A stretch of 64,000 nucleotides of DNA from Desulfovibrio piger. GTDB lineage: Bacteria > Desulfobacterota > Desulfovibrionia > Desulfovibrionales > Desulfovibrionaceae. The position numbers were made by a program, and so were the translations under genes. The stretch covers positions 434,001-498,000 of the forward strand of contig NZ_OX636706.1 of the NCBI RefSeq assembly GCF_951793255.1, written 5' to 3'. The notes beneath the pieces are model-generated. The model saw only the letters and a list, made by a program, of their open reading frames with translations, was not told where the DNA came from and did not search any database. Below, in pieces: positions 25,851 to 33,907 of this stretch (its first letter is position 1; each line of letters begins with the position of its first letter).

Positions 25851-26819
25851 ATGGAACGAATACTCAATATTGAAGATGAGCCGGCTAAGAAAACTCCGAC
25901 GCAGTCAAAAACCATAAATTACTTTCGCATAGAGTTTAAAGCCCCGACAGGGGCCAATATGGAAGTCTTGCTTGACAAAGCACATGCCGCCCTGCCTGAT
26001 GTCAATGACAGGGTATTTTCATCTGAAGGCCAAGAATTTAAGAGTTGTCATGTGCGGCAAACCAAGAGCGAAGGTCATTATGTCCACGTTACTGCGGTAA
26101 CTCCCGGGGAGCCGTCATCAGCGGTTCCGAATAAAACAAACGTGCGTGAAGTGGATGTGCAGCTCGTGGCTCCCCCGGCTGACGGCAATTATATGGACTC
26201 CGACATGTTCTTCCTTGTTAAGGGCAATCATATGCTCTTTTCATCTTCTGGACTGCCGGTATCGAAAGCGAAGGAGTATATAAAGGCGCTCCTCGAAAAA
26301 ACAGGCAATGCCGATGACGAGATCAAATTCTCTATTCAAAAAATGGCTAATGTTGATAAACTGCGACTTATCCGTCAAGGTGTCAGTGAGATTTCCTTGG
26401 GGTGCAATATTTCCCCGGCAACATTCCAGTATGAGGAAAGAACGACCGTCAGGACTTTTCTGATGGGGCATGTCCTTGACGGATTCCGTGCCTTCTTTGC
26501 AAAAGACCCCCGTTTTCGGGAGATTGCCGAACAGGAAAATGTGACGGCAGAAGTCACTTTTAAATTCAACAGAGCACGGAAAGGCGGGGAAAATGGCAAA
26601 GCGCGAATGCAGACCCTTTCAGAAAAATTGATAGCGGAAGATGATGACGGTTTTAGAATAATAACATATGGTGGGGAAAAGATAAGTCATGAGGAAGTCT
26701 GTATTAAAAAAGCAATAAAATTTAAAAAGTTTGGCAAAAGTGTACAGTATGAAGACGTATGGAATAGCATGAAAGAATATCTTTCCGAACTGCAACGAAC
26801 AGGAGTTTTGGAGCAATGA
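25851..26819 (+). CDS. Lysogeny-region protein of unknown function, 322 aa
   Basis: Not recognised. Soluble, mixed alpha/beta, no membrane span. Notable segments: INYFRIEFKAPTGANMEVLL near residue 23, DMFFLVKGNHMLFSSSGLP near 118 and a helical C-terminus. AT-rich, unlike the rest of the prophage, which points to recent acquisition. It lies downstream of and in the same direction as the repressor, and one base before a four-span membrane protein gene, so it should be expressed in the lysogen. A two-gene defence or superinfection-exclusion module is a reasonable inference but unproven. Confidence 0.75.
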   Translation: MERILNIEDEPAKKTPTQSKTINYFRIEFKAPTGANMEVLLDKAHAALPDVNDRVFSSEGQEFKSCHVRQTKSEGHYVHVTAVTPGEPSSAVPNKTNVREVDVQLVAPPADGNYMDSDMFFLVKGNHMLFSSSGLPVSKAKEYIKALLEKTGNADDEIKFSIQKMANVDKLRLIRQGVSEISLGCNISPATFQYEERTTVRTFLMGHVLDGFRAFFAKDPRFREIAEQENVTAEVTFKFNRARKGGENGKARMQTLSEKLIAEDDDGFRIITYGGEKISHEEVCIKKAIKFKKFGKSVQYEDVWNSMKEYLSELQRTGVLEQ

Positions 26820-26820
26820 G

Positions 26821-27309
26821 ATGAAAATAGATATTTCCCGCTGTCTGTTCTTTGTGTTTGCCGCATCGTTGTCTGTCGCGGCCTTTCTATGGGGGCATCC
26901 CTTCATCCATGATAACAAGGAAGCGGTTACCATCATTGTTACCGTGTTTTCCGTTTTGGCCGGTTTCCTTGTGGGACTCATGGCTCTGACCGCTGATCCT
27001 TCCAAACTGGCCGCCCGGGGAAGCTGGAAATTTCTGGAACTGAACAGGCCTGCCGTCAGGCAACGCCTGACTCGTCAACTCTGGATGTTTGAGCTGTATC
27101 TTGTGACCTTGGCGTTGATATTCTTGTCGACACTCTGCAAGGAGATGGACGAGCTGCTTGTATGGATTGAGCGCACCTATATGGCGTTTACCGTCCTGTC
27201 CTTTCTGCTTTCTTTCCGACTGCCCTGGACGCTTGCCCGTATGCAAATGGACCACTACGATGAGGCTCTTGAACAGCTGCGCAAAGAAGCCGGGCTTCCT
27301 CCGCGGTAG
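26821..27309 (+). CDS. Four-span membrane protein, partner of the 322-aa gene
   Basis: 162 residues. Hydrophobic segments at about 8-25, 36-58, 93-113 and 121-141, with a basic, helical C-terminus. No named family recognised. It starts one base after the stop of the upstream gene, so the two are translationally linked. A membrane effector paired with a cytosolic protein is a common plan for phage-exclusion modules. Confidence 0.72.
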   Translation: MKIDISRCLFFVFAASLSVAAFLWGHPFIHDNKEAVTIIVTVFSVLAGFLVGLMALTADPSKLAARGSWKFLELNRPAVRQRLTRQLWMFELYLVTLALIFLSTLCKEMDELLVWIERTYMAFTVLSFLLSFRLPWTLARMQMDHYDEALEQLRKEAGLPPR

Positions 27310-27475
27310 CAGTTTGTCCGCCATAGCCACCGAACCTTATCCCCTCCCTGTCTTTCCCCTATTTCCCTATTTTCGACGTTTCGGCCTTTAAATTCGTCAA
27401 CGTTATTGCATATACGTCAATTTTTCCCCGGCCGTGTGATTTTTGTGTATCCTTTCCGCAAAGGAGGATGCGCAC

Positions 27476-27832
27476 ATGGCGGAACGATATGCGGAACTGC
27501 TGGACGATGTGGCCGCGAAGGTGGCGCGCATGGCCCGCTGCGGGCTTCCCCCTATGGATGAAGCGCAGGCCAGGGACTTCGGGCGGCGTGTGGCGGACAT
27601 GCTGGCCGAAGACTGGGGCGGTTCCAGTGTGTATATCCCGAAGAACCTCGCGTCCCGTTTCCGCCGGCGGGACGCGCTTCTGTACCGGGAGTTCACCGGG
27701 CAGAACGTGCAGGAGCTTGCGCAAAAGTACGGCCTGACGCAGCAGCGGGTCTATGCCATCATCAAGGCGGAACGCACCCGGCGGGCGCATGCGCAGCTTT
27801 CCCTTCCCGGCCTTTCCGGCCTGTTCTCCTGA
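27476..27832 (+). CDS. mor: Mor-type transcription activator
   Basis: 118 residues from the ATG at 27476 (AAGGAGG upstream). It has the Mor/C family core: DMLAEDWGGSSVYIPKN (dimerisation) and a C-terminal helix-turn-helix NVQELAQKYGLTQQRVYAII. In Mu, Mor turns on the middle promoter and C the late ones. Only one family member is visible here, and the first of three repeated late-promoter sites begins 15 bp after its stop, so it probably activates the late promoters directly. Confidence 0.9.
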   Translation: MAERYAELLDDVAAKVARMARCGLPPMDEAQARDFGRRVADMLAEDWGGSSVYIPKNLASRFRRRDALLYREFTGQNVQELAQKYGLTQQRVYAIIKAERTRRAHAQLSLPGLSGLFS

Positions 27833-27846
27833 TCCCGTCCGGGGCA

Positions 27847-27893
27847 TTTCCTAAAGCCCTTTCAAAGACGCCTCCGTTTGGCCGTTGTATCGT
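27847..27893 (+). promoter_or_regulatory. Late promoter 1 (lysis operon), activator-site repeat
   Basis: Contains the 25-bp repeat beginning TTTCCTAAAGCCCTTTC, identical at 36112 and 49605. A -10-like TATCGT lies at offset 42 (27888-27893). No -35 box; the repeat takes its place, as expected for activator-dependent promoters. Confidence 0.75.
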
Positions 27894-27920
27894 GACGGCA
27901 AATCAAACGGAGGTGTTTTC

Positions 27921-28277
27921 ATGCTGAACAAACTGTTTTCCGCCCGCTGGTGGTTCCTGTACCTGGGGGTCGCCGCCCTGTGCCTTGTGACCGGGCTGGC
28001 TGTCTTTTCTCCCCAGCAGCTCCCTGTCGTGCTGTACAAGGCGGCGCTGGTGCTGCTTGCCGCGCTGCTGGGCAATGTGGTCAGCGTGGCCTTTTGCCCG
28101 TATGCCCGCCTGACCAGCTACCTTGTGGACGACTGGCGCAAGGATCCCGACGCGGACGGCGGTTCCGACGTGGACTATCCGATCGTGGAGGGCTATGCGG
28201 GCGTGTTCGCCGCGGCGCTGGTGTACCGGGCTGTCGTTGTGGGGGCGGTGACGCTGGCCTTTTGTCTGGGGCTGTAG
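27921..28277 (+). CDS. Putative holin
   Basis: 118 residues from the ATG at 27921 (GGAGG upstream). Three hydrophobic segments (about 11-31, 38-60, 95-117) and a polar DWRKDPDADGGSD loop resemble holins of B3/D3112-type phages. Holins open the inner membrane so the muralytic enzyme, encoded three bases downstream, reaches the wall. Confidence 0.75.
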   Translation: MLNKLFSARWWFLYLGVAALCLVTGLAVFSPQQLPVVLYKAALVLLAALLGNVVSVAFCPYARLTSYLVDDWRKDPDADGGSDVDYPIVEGYAGVFAAALVYRAVVVGAVTLAFCLGL

Positions 28278-28279
28278 CC

Positions 28280-28957
28280 ATGCGCGGCACTCTGAGGGGA
28301 TGGCTCGAGACCCTGAACGCGATCGGGGCGATCATACTGGTGGTTGTGCTGGTAGGCCTCCTGTCCCTTGTTGATATGGGCCTGGCCGCCGGAAGCACCC
28401 ATGCCGCGGAAATCACGATCCCTCGTGCGGCGCTCCAGTACCGCAACCAGCTTGTCCGCGAGGCCCGCGCCGTGTGGGGCCTGGATGCCCCGGTGGCCGT
28501 GTTCGCGGCGCAGATCCACACGGAAAGCTGGTGGCGCAACGACACGGTTTCCCACGTGGGGGCTCAGGGACTGGCGCAGTTCATGCCGGCGACGGCCAAA
28601 TGGCTGCCCACGGTCGCCCCGGAAACGGGCAGACCCGCGCCGTTCAATCCGGCATGGAGCCTGCGTGCCTGCGTCACCTATGATCGCTGGCTCTGGGAGC
28701 GTGTGCCCGGACATGACGACCGCGAGCGCATGGCCTTTACCCTGTCCGCCTACAACGGCGGTTTGGGCTGGGTGGGCCGTGACCGCAAAAAGGCCCGTGG
28801 CCTGGGGCTGGATGACCGCGTCTGGTTCGGTGCCGTGGAGAACGTGAACGCCGGACGCGGCAAAGCCGCCTTCCGTGAAAACCGCAACTACCCCAGGCTG
28901 ATCCTGAACGAACGCCAGTACGCGTATATCAAGGCAGGCTGGGGGCCGGGAGTCTAG
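28280..28957 (+). CDS. Lytic transglycosylase (endolysin)
   Basis: 225 residues. An N-terminal membrane anchor or signal-arrest segment (about 11-36) precedes an SLT-type domain: catalytic Glu in AAQIHTESWW (about residue 80), then GAQGLAQFMPATA and FTLSAYNGG. It cleaves peptidoglycan for cell lysis. Between the holin and spanin genes, as in a standard lysis cassette. Confidence 0.9.
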   Translation: MRGTLRGWLETLNAIGAIILVVVLVGLLSLVDMGLAAGSTHAAEITIPRAALQYRNQLVREARAVWGLDAPVAVFAAQIHTESWWRNDTVSHVGAQGLAQFMPATAKWLPTVAPETGRPAPFNPAWSLRACVTYDRWLWERVPGHDDRERMAFTLSAYNGGLGWVGRDRKKARGLGLDDRVWFGAVENVNAGRGKAAFRENRNYPRLILNERQYAYIKAGWGPGV

Positions 28958-28960
28958 CAC

Positions 28961-29587
28961 ATGTGGCGCATCCTTTCCCTGTTGCCCGACAGCCTGACGG
29001 AATGGGTGGCGCTGGCCCTTGTGGCGGGCATGGCCTTTCTTGCCGGGTACGGACGCGGCGCCGACGATGCACGGCAGGAATGCGAGGCGCGGATCGCCGT
29101 CATGGAAAAGGATCGCGCCCGACAGGAACAGGCCCGGGCCGAGGCTATGGCCGCCGCCGAAAAGAGCGCCCGTGAGCGCCTGGCGGCGGCCATAGCCAGA
29201 GGTGACCGTCTGGCCCTGGAAGTGGCCCAAAAAACGAAAGAGCTGGACGCGGAACGTGCGTCCGTAAACAGGAGGCTTGCCCATGTTGCCGAAACCGCCC
29301 GTCGTGATTGTGCTGGCCTTACTGCTGACTGGGTGCGGCTCTACAACCAGGCCCTCGGCCTTGCCGGAACCGGTACCGGTCGTGGCGCCGAAAGCGGACG
29401 CACCGGTACCGGCAACGCTGCTGATGCTTCCGGCGCCGCCGGAGCCGCTGGCACCGGGATACGGCCGGACGCATTAGCCACGCCGGAAGACGTGCTGGCT
29501 CACGTTCGGGACTATGGCCAGTATTGCCGGAAGCTGGAGGCGGGCTACCGGGCGCTGGCCGACTATGCGGAGAACGCCCATGACTGA
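28961..29587 (+). CDS. Inner-membrane spanin (Rz-like)
   Basis: 208 residues: an N-terminal membrane span (about 15-31), then a long coiled coil rich in Arg, Glu and Ala (about 40-110), then a Gly/Ala/Thr-rich linker and a short helical end. This is the plan of i-spanins, which bridge to an outer-membrane lipoprotein and fuse the membranes at lysis. The partner gene is nested within it in another frame (29283-29477). Confidence 0.85.
   Translation: MWRILSLLPDSLTEWVALALVAGMAFLAGYGRGADDARQECEARIAVMEKDRARQEQARAEAMAAAEKSARERLAAAIARGDRLALEVAQKTKELDAERASVNRRLAHVAETARRDCAGLTADWVRLYNQALGLAGTGTGRGAESGRTGTGNAADASGAAGAAGTGIRPDALATPEDVLAHVRDYGQYCRKLEAGYRALADYAENAHD
29283..29477 (+). CDS. Outer-membrane spanin lipoprotein (Rz1-like), nested in Rz
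   Basis: 64 residues read in a different frame inside the Rz-like gene. It has a lipobox LLTGC (Cys19), then a short Pro-rich body (about one residue in five is Pro), as in Rz1. GGAGG lies seven bases before its ATG. Confidence 0.85.
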   Translation: MLPKPPVVIVLALLLTGCGSTTRPSALPEPVPVVAPKADAPVPATLLMLPAPPEPLAPGYGRTH

Positions 29588-29936
29588 CTTTTTGACCGTG
29601 CTTGACCGCTGGTGGCCTGTGCTGGGCGTGATCGCCACTCTCTTCTACGGCTGGGGCATCTACCATCTGTCCCGCCGTTTCGTCACCAAGGAAGAATACG
29701 AGGCCGTACGCACGGAACAGGAAAACATGTCCGGGCGGCTGGAATCGCTGGAGCGTCGCATGGAAACCGTACCGGACAGCGAGACCATGCACAGGATCGC
29801 GCTCTCGCTCGCCGAGGTGCGCGGCGACATGAAGGCCGTGCGCAACCGCATGGACGGCATGGATACGTCCATCGGCGGCATCAAGGAACAAATCAACATG
29901 CTTGTCCAGCACCATCTGGATCAGGAGAGAAGATGA
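29580..29936 (+). CDS. Mu gp25-like protein (DUF2730)
   Basis: 118 residues starting MTDFLTVLDRWWPVLG, overlapping the spanin end by eight bases. One N-terminal membrane span (about 10-30) and a coiled coil (about 45-105) match the DUF2730 proteins that follow the lysis genes in Mu-like phages. Function not established. Confidence 0.8.
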   Translation: MTDFLTVLDRWWPVLGVIATLFYGWGIYHLSRRFVTKEEYEAVRTEQENMSGRLESLERRMETVPDSETMHRIALSLAEVRGDMKAVRNRMDGMDTSIGGIKEQINMLVQHHLDQERR

Positions 29937-30232
29937 GGACATTTGCCGAATTGCAGGCGGAGAATCGCCGTTGCGCGTTTTTGCGTTTTCTTGCCGAAGA
30001 CCCTGATTATGCCATGAATACCAGCCTGCTGCAGAGCGCCCTTGAAGCCGTGGGGCATGGCGTTTCCCGTGATTGCGTGGATGCCGACGCCGCCTGGCTT
30101 GAGGACGCCGGGCTGGTCGAATGCGAAGCTTTGTCCGGTATCCTCGTCGTCAAGATCACCCGGCGCGGTCTTGACGTGGCCTGTGGCCGCGCTGTGGTTC
30201 CCGGCGTGAAGCGTCCAGGCCCGAGGCTGTGA
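29933..30232 (+). CDS. Mu gp26-like winged-helix protein
   Basis: 99 residues; its ATG overlaps the preceding stop. The pattern NTSLLQSALEAVGHGVSRDCVDADAAWLEDAGLV is a winged helix, as in the VpaChn25_0724-type phage proteins found here in Mu-like genomes. Possibly acts with the terminase; not proven. Confidence 0.8.
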   Translation: MRTFAELQAENRRCAFLRFLAEDPDYAMNTSLLQSALEAVGHGVSRDCVDADAAWLEDAGLVECEALSGILVVKITRRGLDVACGRAVVPGVKRPGPRL

Positions 30233-30233
30233 T

Positions 30234-30788
30234 ATGGGGCGCAAATCCACACTGCGCCGCCTGCCGCCGGAGATTCGGGCGGAGATCAACCGCATCCTCT
30301 CCGAAGGCCGCCTGACGCTGGACGAGCTTCTGGAACATTTGCGGAGCATCGGCGTTGAAGGGGTATCCCGTTCGGCGCTGGGCAGGCAGAAGCAGAAGAT
30401 CGACAAGATAGCCGCCAAACTGCGCCAAAGCCGGGAAATGACGGAAGCCCTCGTGCGCGAGATAGGCCCGGCGGTGGAAGAAGGCCAGCAGGGCCGCCTG
30501 CTGGTGGAGGTCCTGCGCCGCCTTGTCTTCGATCACCTGGAAAAACGCCTGACCTCCGAAGATGAGGAATCACAGGATATAGACAACCAGGGCTTTTTCT
30601 TTTTGGCCAAGGCCATCAAGGAGATGTCCCAGGCCAACAGGCTTGACCAGGATTTTGAAGCCAAGGTGCGCGAGCGGGTCCAAAAGGAAACCATCAAGGC
30701 CGTGGAAACTTCCGCGCGCGAAGCCGGGCTTTCGGCCGAGACTGTGGAAGCCATCAAGAGCCGTATCCTTGGGGTGAAAGATGCCTAA
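30234..30788 (+). CDS. Mu gp27-like protein (DUF3486), probable small terminase subunit
   Basis: 184 residues. An N-terminal helix-turn-helix pattern (LPPEIRAEINRILSEGRLTL; VEGVSRSALGRQKQK) and a helical C-terminus match DUF3486. It lies immediately before the large terminase and overlaps it by eight bases, so a DNA-recognition subunit of the packaging motor is the likely role. Confidence 0.82.
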   Translation: MGRKSTLRRLPPEIRAEINRILSEGRLTLDELLEHLRSIGVEGVSRSALGRQKQKIDKIAAKLRQSREMTEALVREIGPAVEEGQQGRLLVEVLRRLVFDHLEKRLTSEDEESQDIDNQGFFFLAKAIKEMSQANRLDQDFEAKVRERVQKETIKAVETSAREAGLSAETVEAIKSRILGVKDA

Positions 30789-32382
30789 AGCGCCCGTGAC
30801 CGTCAAAGAATGGGAACGCCACCGGGAAAGATCCCGGCAAACCATGCCGGAAGAGCTGCGGGGTCGTGAGTTGCCGGACGTGCTGCTTGCCTACCAGCAG
30901 CGGGCGGTTTCCGTCATCATGGGCGAGCCGGTGACGGTCATCGAGAAAAGCCGGCGCATCGGCCTGACCTGGGCCATTGCGGCCGCGTCCGTGCTGGTAT
31001 CGGCATCGGCGCGCTCCGCCGGAGGCATGGATACCCTGTATCTGGGCTATTCGCTGGATATGGCGCGGGAGTTCATCGACACGGCGGCCATGTGGGCAAA
31101 GTCCTTTGCGCCGGCGGCGTGCGAGGTGGAGGAATGCCTGTTCAAGGATACGAAGCCGGACGGATCGTCCGACGACATCCTGGCCTACCGGATAGTCTTC
31201 GCTTCCGGTTATGAGATCATGGCCCTGACTTCCCGGCCGCGTTCCCTTCGCGGCCGCCAGGGCATGGTCATCCTGGACGAGGCGGCCTTCCACGACAACC
31301 TGAACGAGGTCATGAAGGCGGCCCTTGCTTTGCTCATGTGGGGCGGCAAGGTGGTTGTCGTATCCACGCATGACGGAGATACCAACCCCTTCAATCTGCT
31401 GTGTGAGGAAGTGCGCAAGGGCAACAAGCCCTATAGCCTTATCAAGATTACGTTCGACAACGCCCTGAAGGACGGGCTGTACCGCCGTATCTGCCTGACG
31501 CAAGGCAAGACGTGGAGCCCGGAGGCGGAAGCCGCCTGGCGCGAGGACATCATCGCCTTTTACGGGGAAGACGCGGACGAGGAACTCTTTGTCATCCCCC
31601 GGCACGGTTCCGGGGCGTATATCCCAGCGGCGTTGCTGGAGCGTGCGCAGCGGGCGGAAACTCCGGTTCTGCGTTTTGAAAGGCCGGACGCCTGGGCGGA
31701 ACTGGCGGATTATCTTCAGGAAGCCGAGGCCCGCGACTGGTGCGAGGCGGAAGTGCTGCCCTTGCTTGCTGGCATTGCGCCGGAGTTCGACACCTACGCC
31801 GGGGAAGACTTCGCGCGCAAGGGCGACCTGACTTCCCTGTGGATAGCCCAGCGCCGGCAGGACATGGGCTTTGCCTGCGTGCTGCTTCTGGAACTGCGCA
31901 ACGTGCCGTATGAGATCCAGCGCCTGGTGGTGTTCTATGTGTTGTCCCGCCTGCCGCGTTTGCGGGGCGGGATATTCGACGCCACGGGCAACGGCGGCTA
32001 CCTGGCGGAAGCCGCGGCAAAGCATTTCCGGGGCGTACGGGCGCAAATGCTGAACCCGGCCTTTTACGCGGAAGTGACGCCCAAGTTCAAGGCCGCGTTC
32101 GAGCGGGACGAGATTTCCATGCCCCGGGACGTGGACGTGTACAACGACCACCGGGCCGTGCGTCTGGTAAAGGGCGTCCCGCAGATCGAGCGGGAGGAAC
32201 AGCGCGCGGGCAAGGGGGAAGACAGCAAGGGCCGGAAGAAGCGCCGGCACGGCGACTCCGCCATTGCGCATCTTTTGTGTTACGCGGCCTCTGTTTCCGA
32301 CAACGCGCCGCCCGTGCCCAGCGTCCGGTCTGGCGGGGTACGGCGTTCGGCGTCACTTCTAAGCGGGTATGGAAATGTCTGA
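30781..32382 (+). CDS. Large terminase subunit (Mu gp28-like)
   Basis: 533-residue DNA-packaging motor. The ATPase part has a variant Walker A (EKSRRIGLTWA, about residue 58) and Walker B GMVILDEAAFH (about 161). The C-terminal half has RNase H-fold nuclease features, with Asp residues in FDTYAGEDFARKGD and IFDATGNGG. It cuts phage DNA out of the host chromosome into the procapsid, in Mu by a headful mechanism that takes flanking host DNA. Confidence 0.9.
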   Translation: MPKAPVTVKEWERHRERSRQTMPEELRGRELPDVLLAYQQRAVSVIMGEPVTVIEKSRRIGLTWAIAAASVLVSASARSAGGMDTLYLGYSLDMAREFIDTAAMWAKSFAPAACEVEECLFKDTKPDGSSDDILAYRIVFASGYEIMALTSRPRSLRGRQGMVILDEAAFHDNLNEVMKAALALLMWGGKVVVVSTHDGDTNPFNLLCEEVRKGNKPYSLIKITFDNALKDGLYRRICLTQGKTWSPEAEAAWREDIIAFYGEDADEELFVIPRHGSGAYIPAALLERAQRAETPVLRFERPDAWAELADYLQEAEARDWCEAEVLPLLAGIAPEFDTYAGEDFARKGDLTSLWIAQRRQDMGFACVLLLELRNVPYEIQRLVVFYVLSRLPRLRGGIFDATGNGGYLAEAAAKHFRGVRAQMLNPAFYAEVTPKFKAAFERDEISMPRDVDVYNDHRAVRLVKGVPQIEREEQRAGKGEDSKGRKKRRHGDSAIAHLLCYAASVSDNAPPVPSVRSGGVRRSASLLSGYGNV

Positions 32383-33907
32383 TACGAAGAAACCGGTTAT
32401 GCCGAAAAGCGGGGGCCGCGGGGCCATGACCGCCTTTATTGAAGAGTTCGCCACGTTGCAGGCGGCGGAAGGTTCCTGGTTCTTCCAGGGCTGGCCGCTG
32501 CCGAACCCAGATCCCATTCTTCGGGCCACGGGCCACGCCCTGCCGGTGTATCGTGCCATGCTGTACGACGCGCATATCGGCGGCCTGGCCCGCCGGCGTC
32601 GCGCCGCGGTAAAGGCGCTGGACTGGCGGCTGGAAACGGACAAGGCGAAAAGTAAGACCGTCCGTCTGGTGCAGGACGCGCTTTCCCGCCTGGACGTGCC
32701 GGCCATGGTGGGCGGCCTGTGGGAGGCGGCGCTTTTCGGCTACGCCTGCGCGGAAGTCATGTGGGAAAAGCGGGAAAGCCATGTACTGCCCCGGGCCGTC
32801 ATTGCCAAGCCGCAGGAATGGTTCCGCTTCGACAGCGAAGGGACCATGCTCTTCATGGTCATGGGCAGCGCAAACGGCGTGCCCGTGCCGGCGCGCAAGT
32901 TTCTGCTTTCCCGCCAGGACGCCACCTTGAAGAATCCCTACGGCATAGCGGACCTGGCCCGCTGTTTCTGGCCGCATACCTTCAAGAAAGGCGGCCTGCA
33001 ATTCTGGCTCAAGTTTGTTGAGAAATACGGCTCGCCCAAGCTGGTGGGCAAGTTCGACCGCCAAACGCCCGCAAAAGAGCAGGAAGACCTTCTTGCCTCG
33101 CTGGAAGCCTGCGTTCAGGACGCGGTGATGGTCATCCCCAACGACAACAGCGTGGAGATTCTGAAGCAGGACGGTTCAAGCCTGTCCGGAGCGGCGGAAA
33201 ACTACGAGGCTTTTCTGCGTTTCTGCCGCTCGGAAATCTCCATTGCCCTGCTGGGGCAGGATCAGACCACGGAAGCGGACACCAACCATGCGTCGGCCAC
33301 GGCCGGCCTGGAAGTGACGGGAGACATCCGGGACGCGGACGCGGTCATGGTACAGCGGGCCGTGCAGGACCTGGTGGCCTGGATCGTGGAGCTGAACATT
33401 GGGCCGGAAGCGGACGCGCCGGAATTCGTGCTGTACGAGCAGGCGGACGCGGCGGCCGAAGCGGAAGCGGACACGAAGAAGGCCGCACGGGACAGGGCCG
33501 TGGCGGAACTGCGGCCCTACTACACCGATGATTATCTGGAAAAGACCTACAACCTGCCGCCCGGCGCATTGCGGGAGGAAAAGGAGCCGGAAGGACAGAA
33601 GCCGGCTCCGGAAGGGACGGAAGACGGCGCGCCTGACGAGCCTTTCTTTGCGGAGCCTGCCCCGGCGCTGGCGGAAGCCATGCGGGTACAGGCCCCGGTG
33701 GACGCGCTTTCCGCCGACCTTTCCCCGGCGTTCGAGGCCATGCTTGCGCCGGTACTGGACCGGCTGGCACAAAGCGGTGACTACTCGGAAAAAGGCATGG
33801 CCGAGGCCATAGCGGCGGAATACCCGAAGATGGACCTTGAAGGCATGGCGGACATGCTGGCGCGTGCCCGTTTCGTGTGCCGCCTGTGGGGGTATGTCAA
33901 TGCCTGA
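32369..33907 (+). CDS. Portal protein (Mu gp29-like, DUF935)
   Basis: 512 residues. The DUF935 pattern is visible in GHALPVYRAMLYDAHIGGLARRR and in SEISIALLGQDQTTEADTNH. The portal ring sits at the head vertex where DNA enters. Overlaps the terminase gene by 14 bases. The C-terminal 100 residues are Glu/Ala/Pro-rich. Confidence 0.88.
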   Translation: MEMSDTKKPVMPKSGGRGAMTAFIEEFATLQAAEGSWFFQGWPLPNPDPILRATGHALPVYRAMLYDAHIGGLARRRRAAVKALDWRLETDKAKSKTVRLVQDALSRLDVPAMVGGLWEAALFGYACAEVMWEKRESHVLPRAVIAKPQEWFRFDSEGTMLFMVMGSANGVPVPARKFLLSRQDATLKNPYGIADLARCFWPHTFKKGGLQFWLKFVEKYGSPKLVGKFDRQTPAKEQEDLLASLEACVQDAVMVIPNDNSVEILKQDGSSLSGAAENYEAFLRFCRSEISIALLGQDQTTEADTNHASATAGLEVTGDIRDADAVMVQRAVQDLVAWIVELNIGPEADAPEFVLYEQADAAAEAEADTKKAARDRAVAELRPYYTDDYLEKTYNLPPGALREEKEPEGQKPAPEGTEDGAPDEPFFAEPAPALAEAMRVQAPVDALSADLSPAFEAMLAPVLDRLAQSGDYSEKGMAEAIAAEYPKMDLEGMADMLARARFVCRLWGYVNA

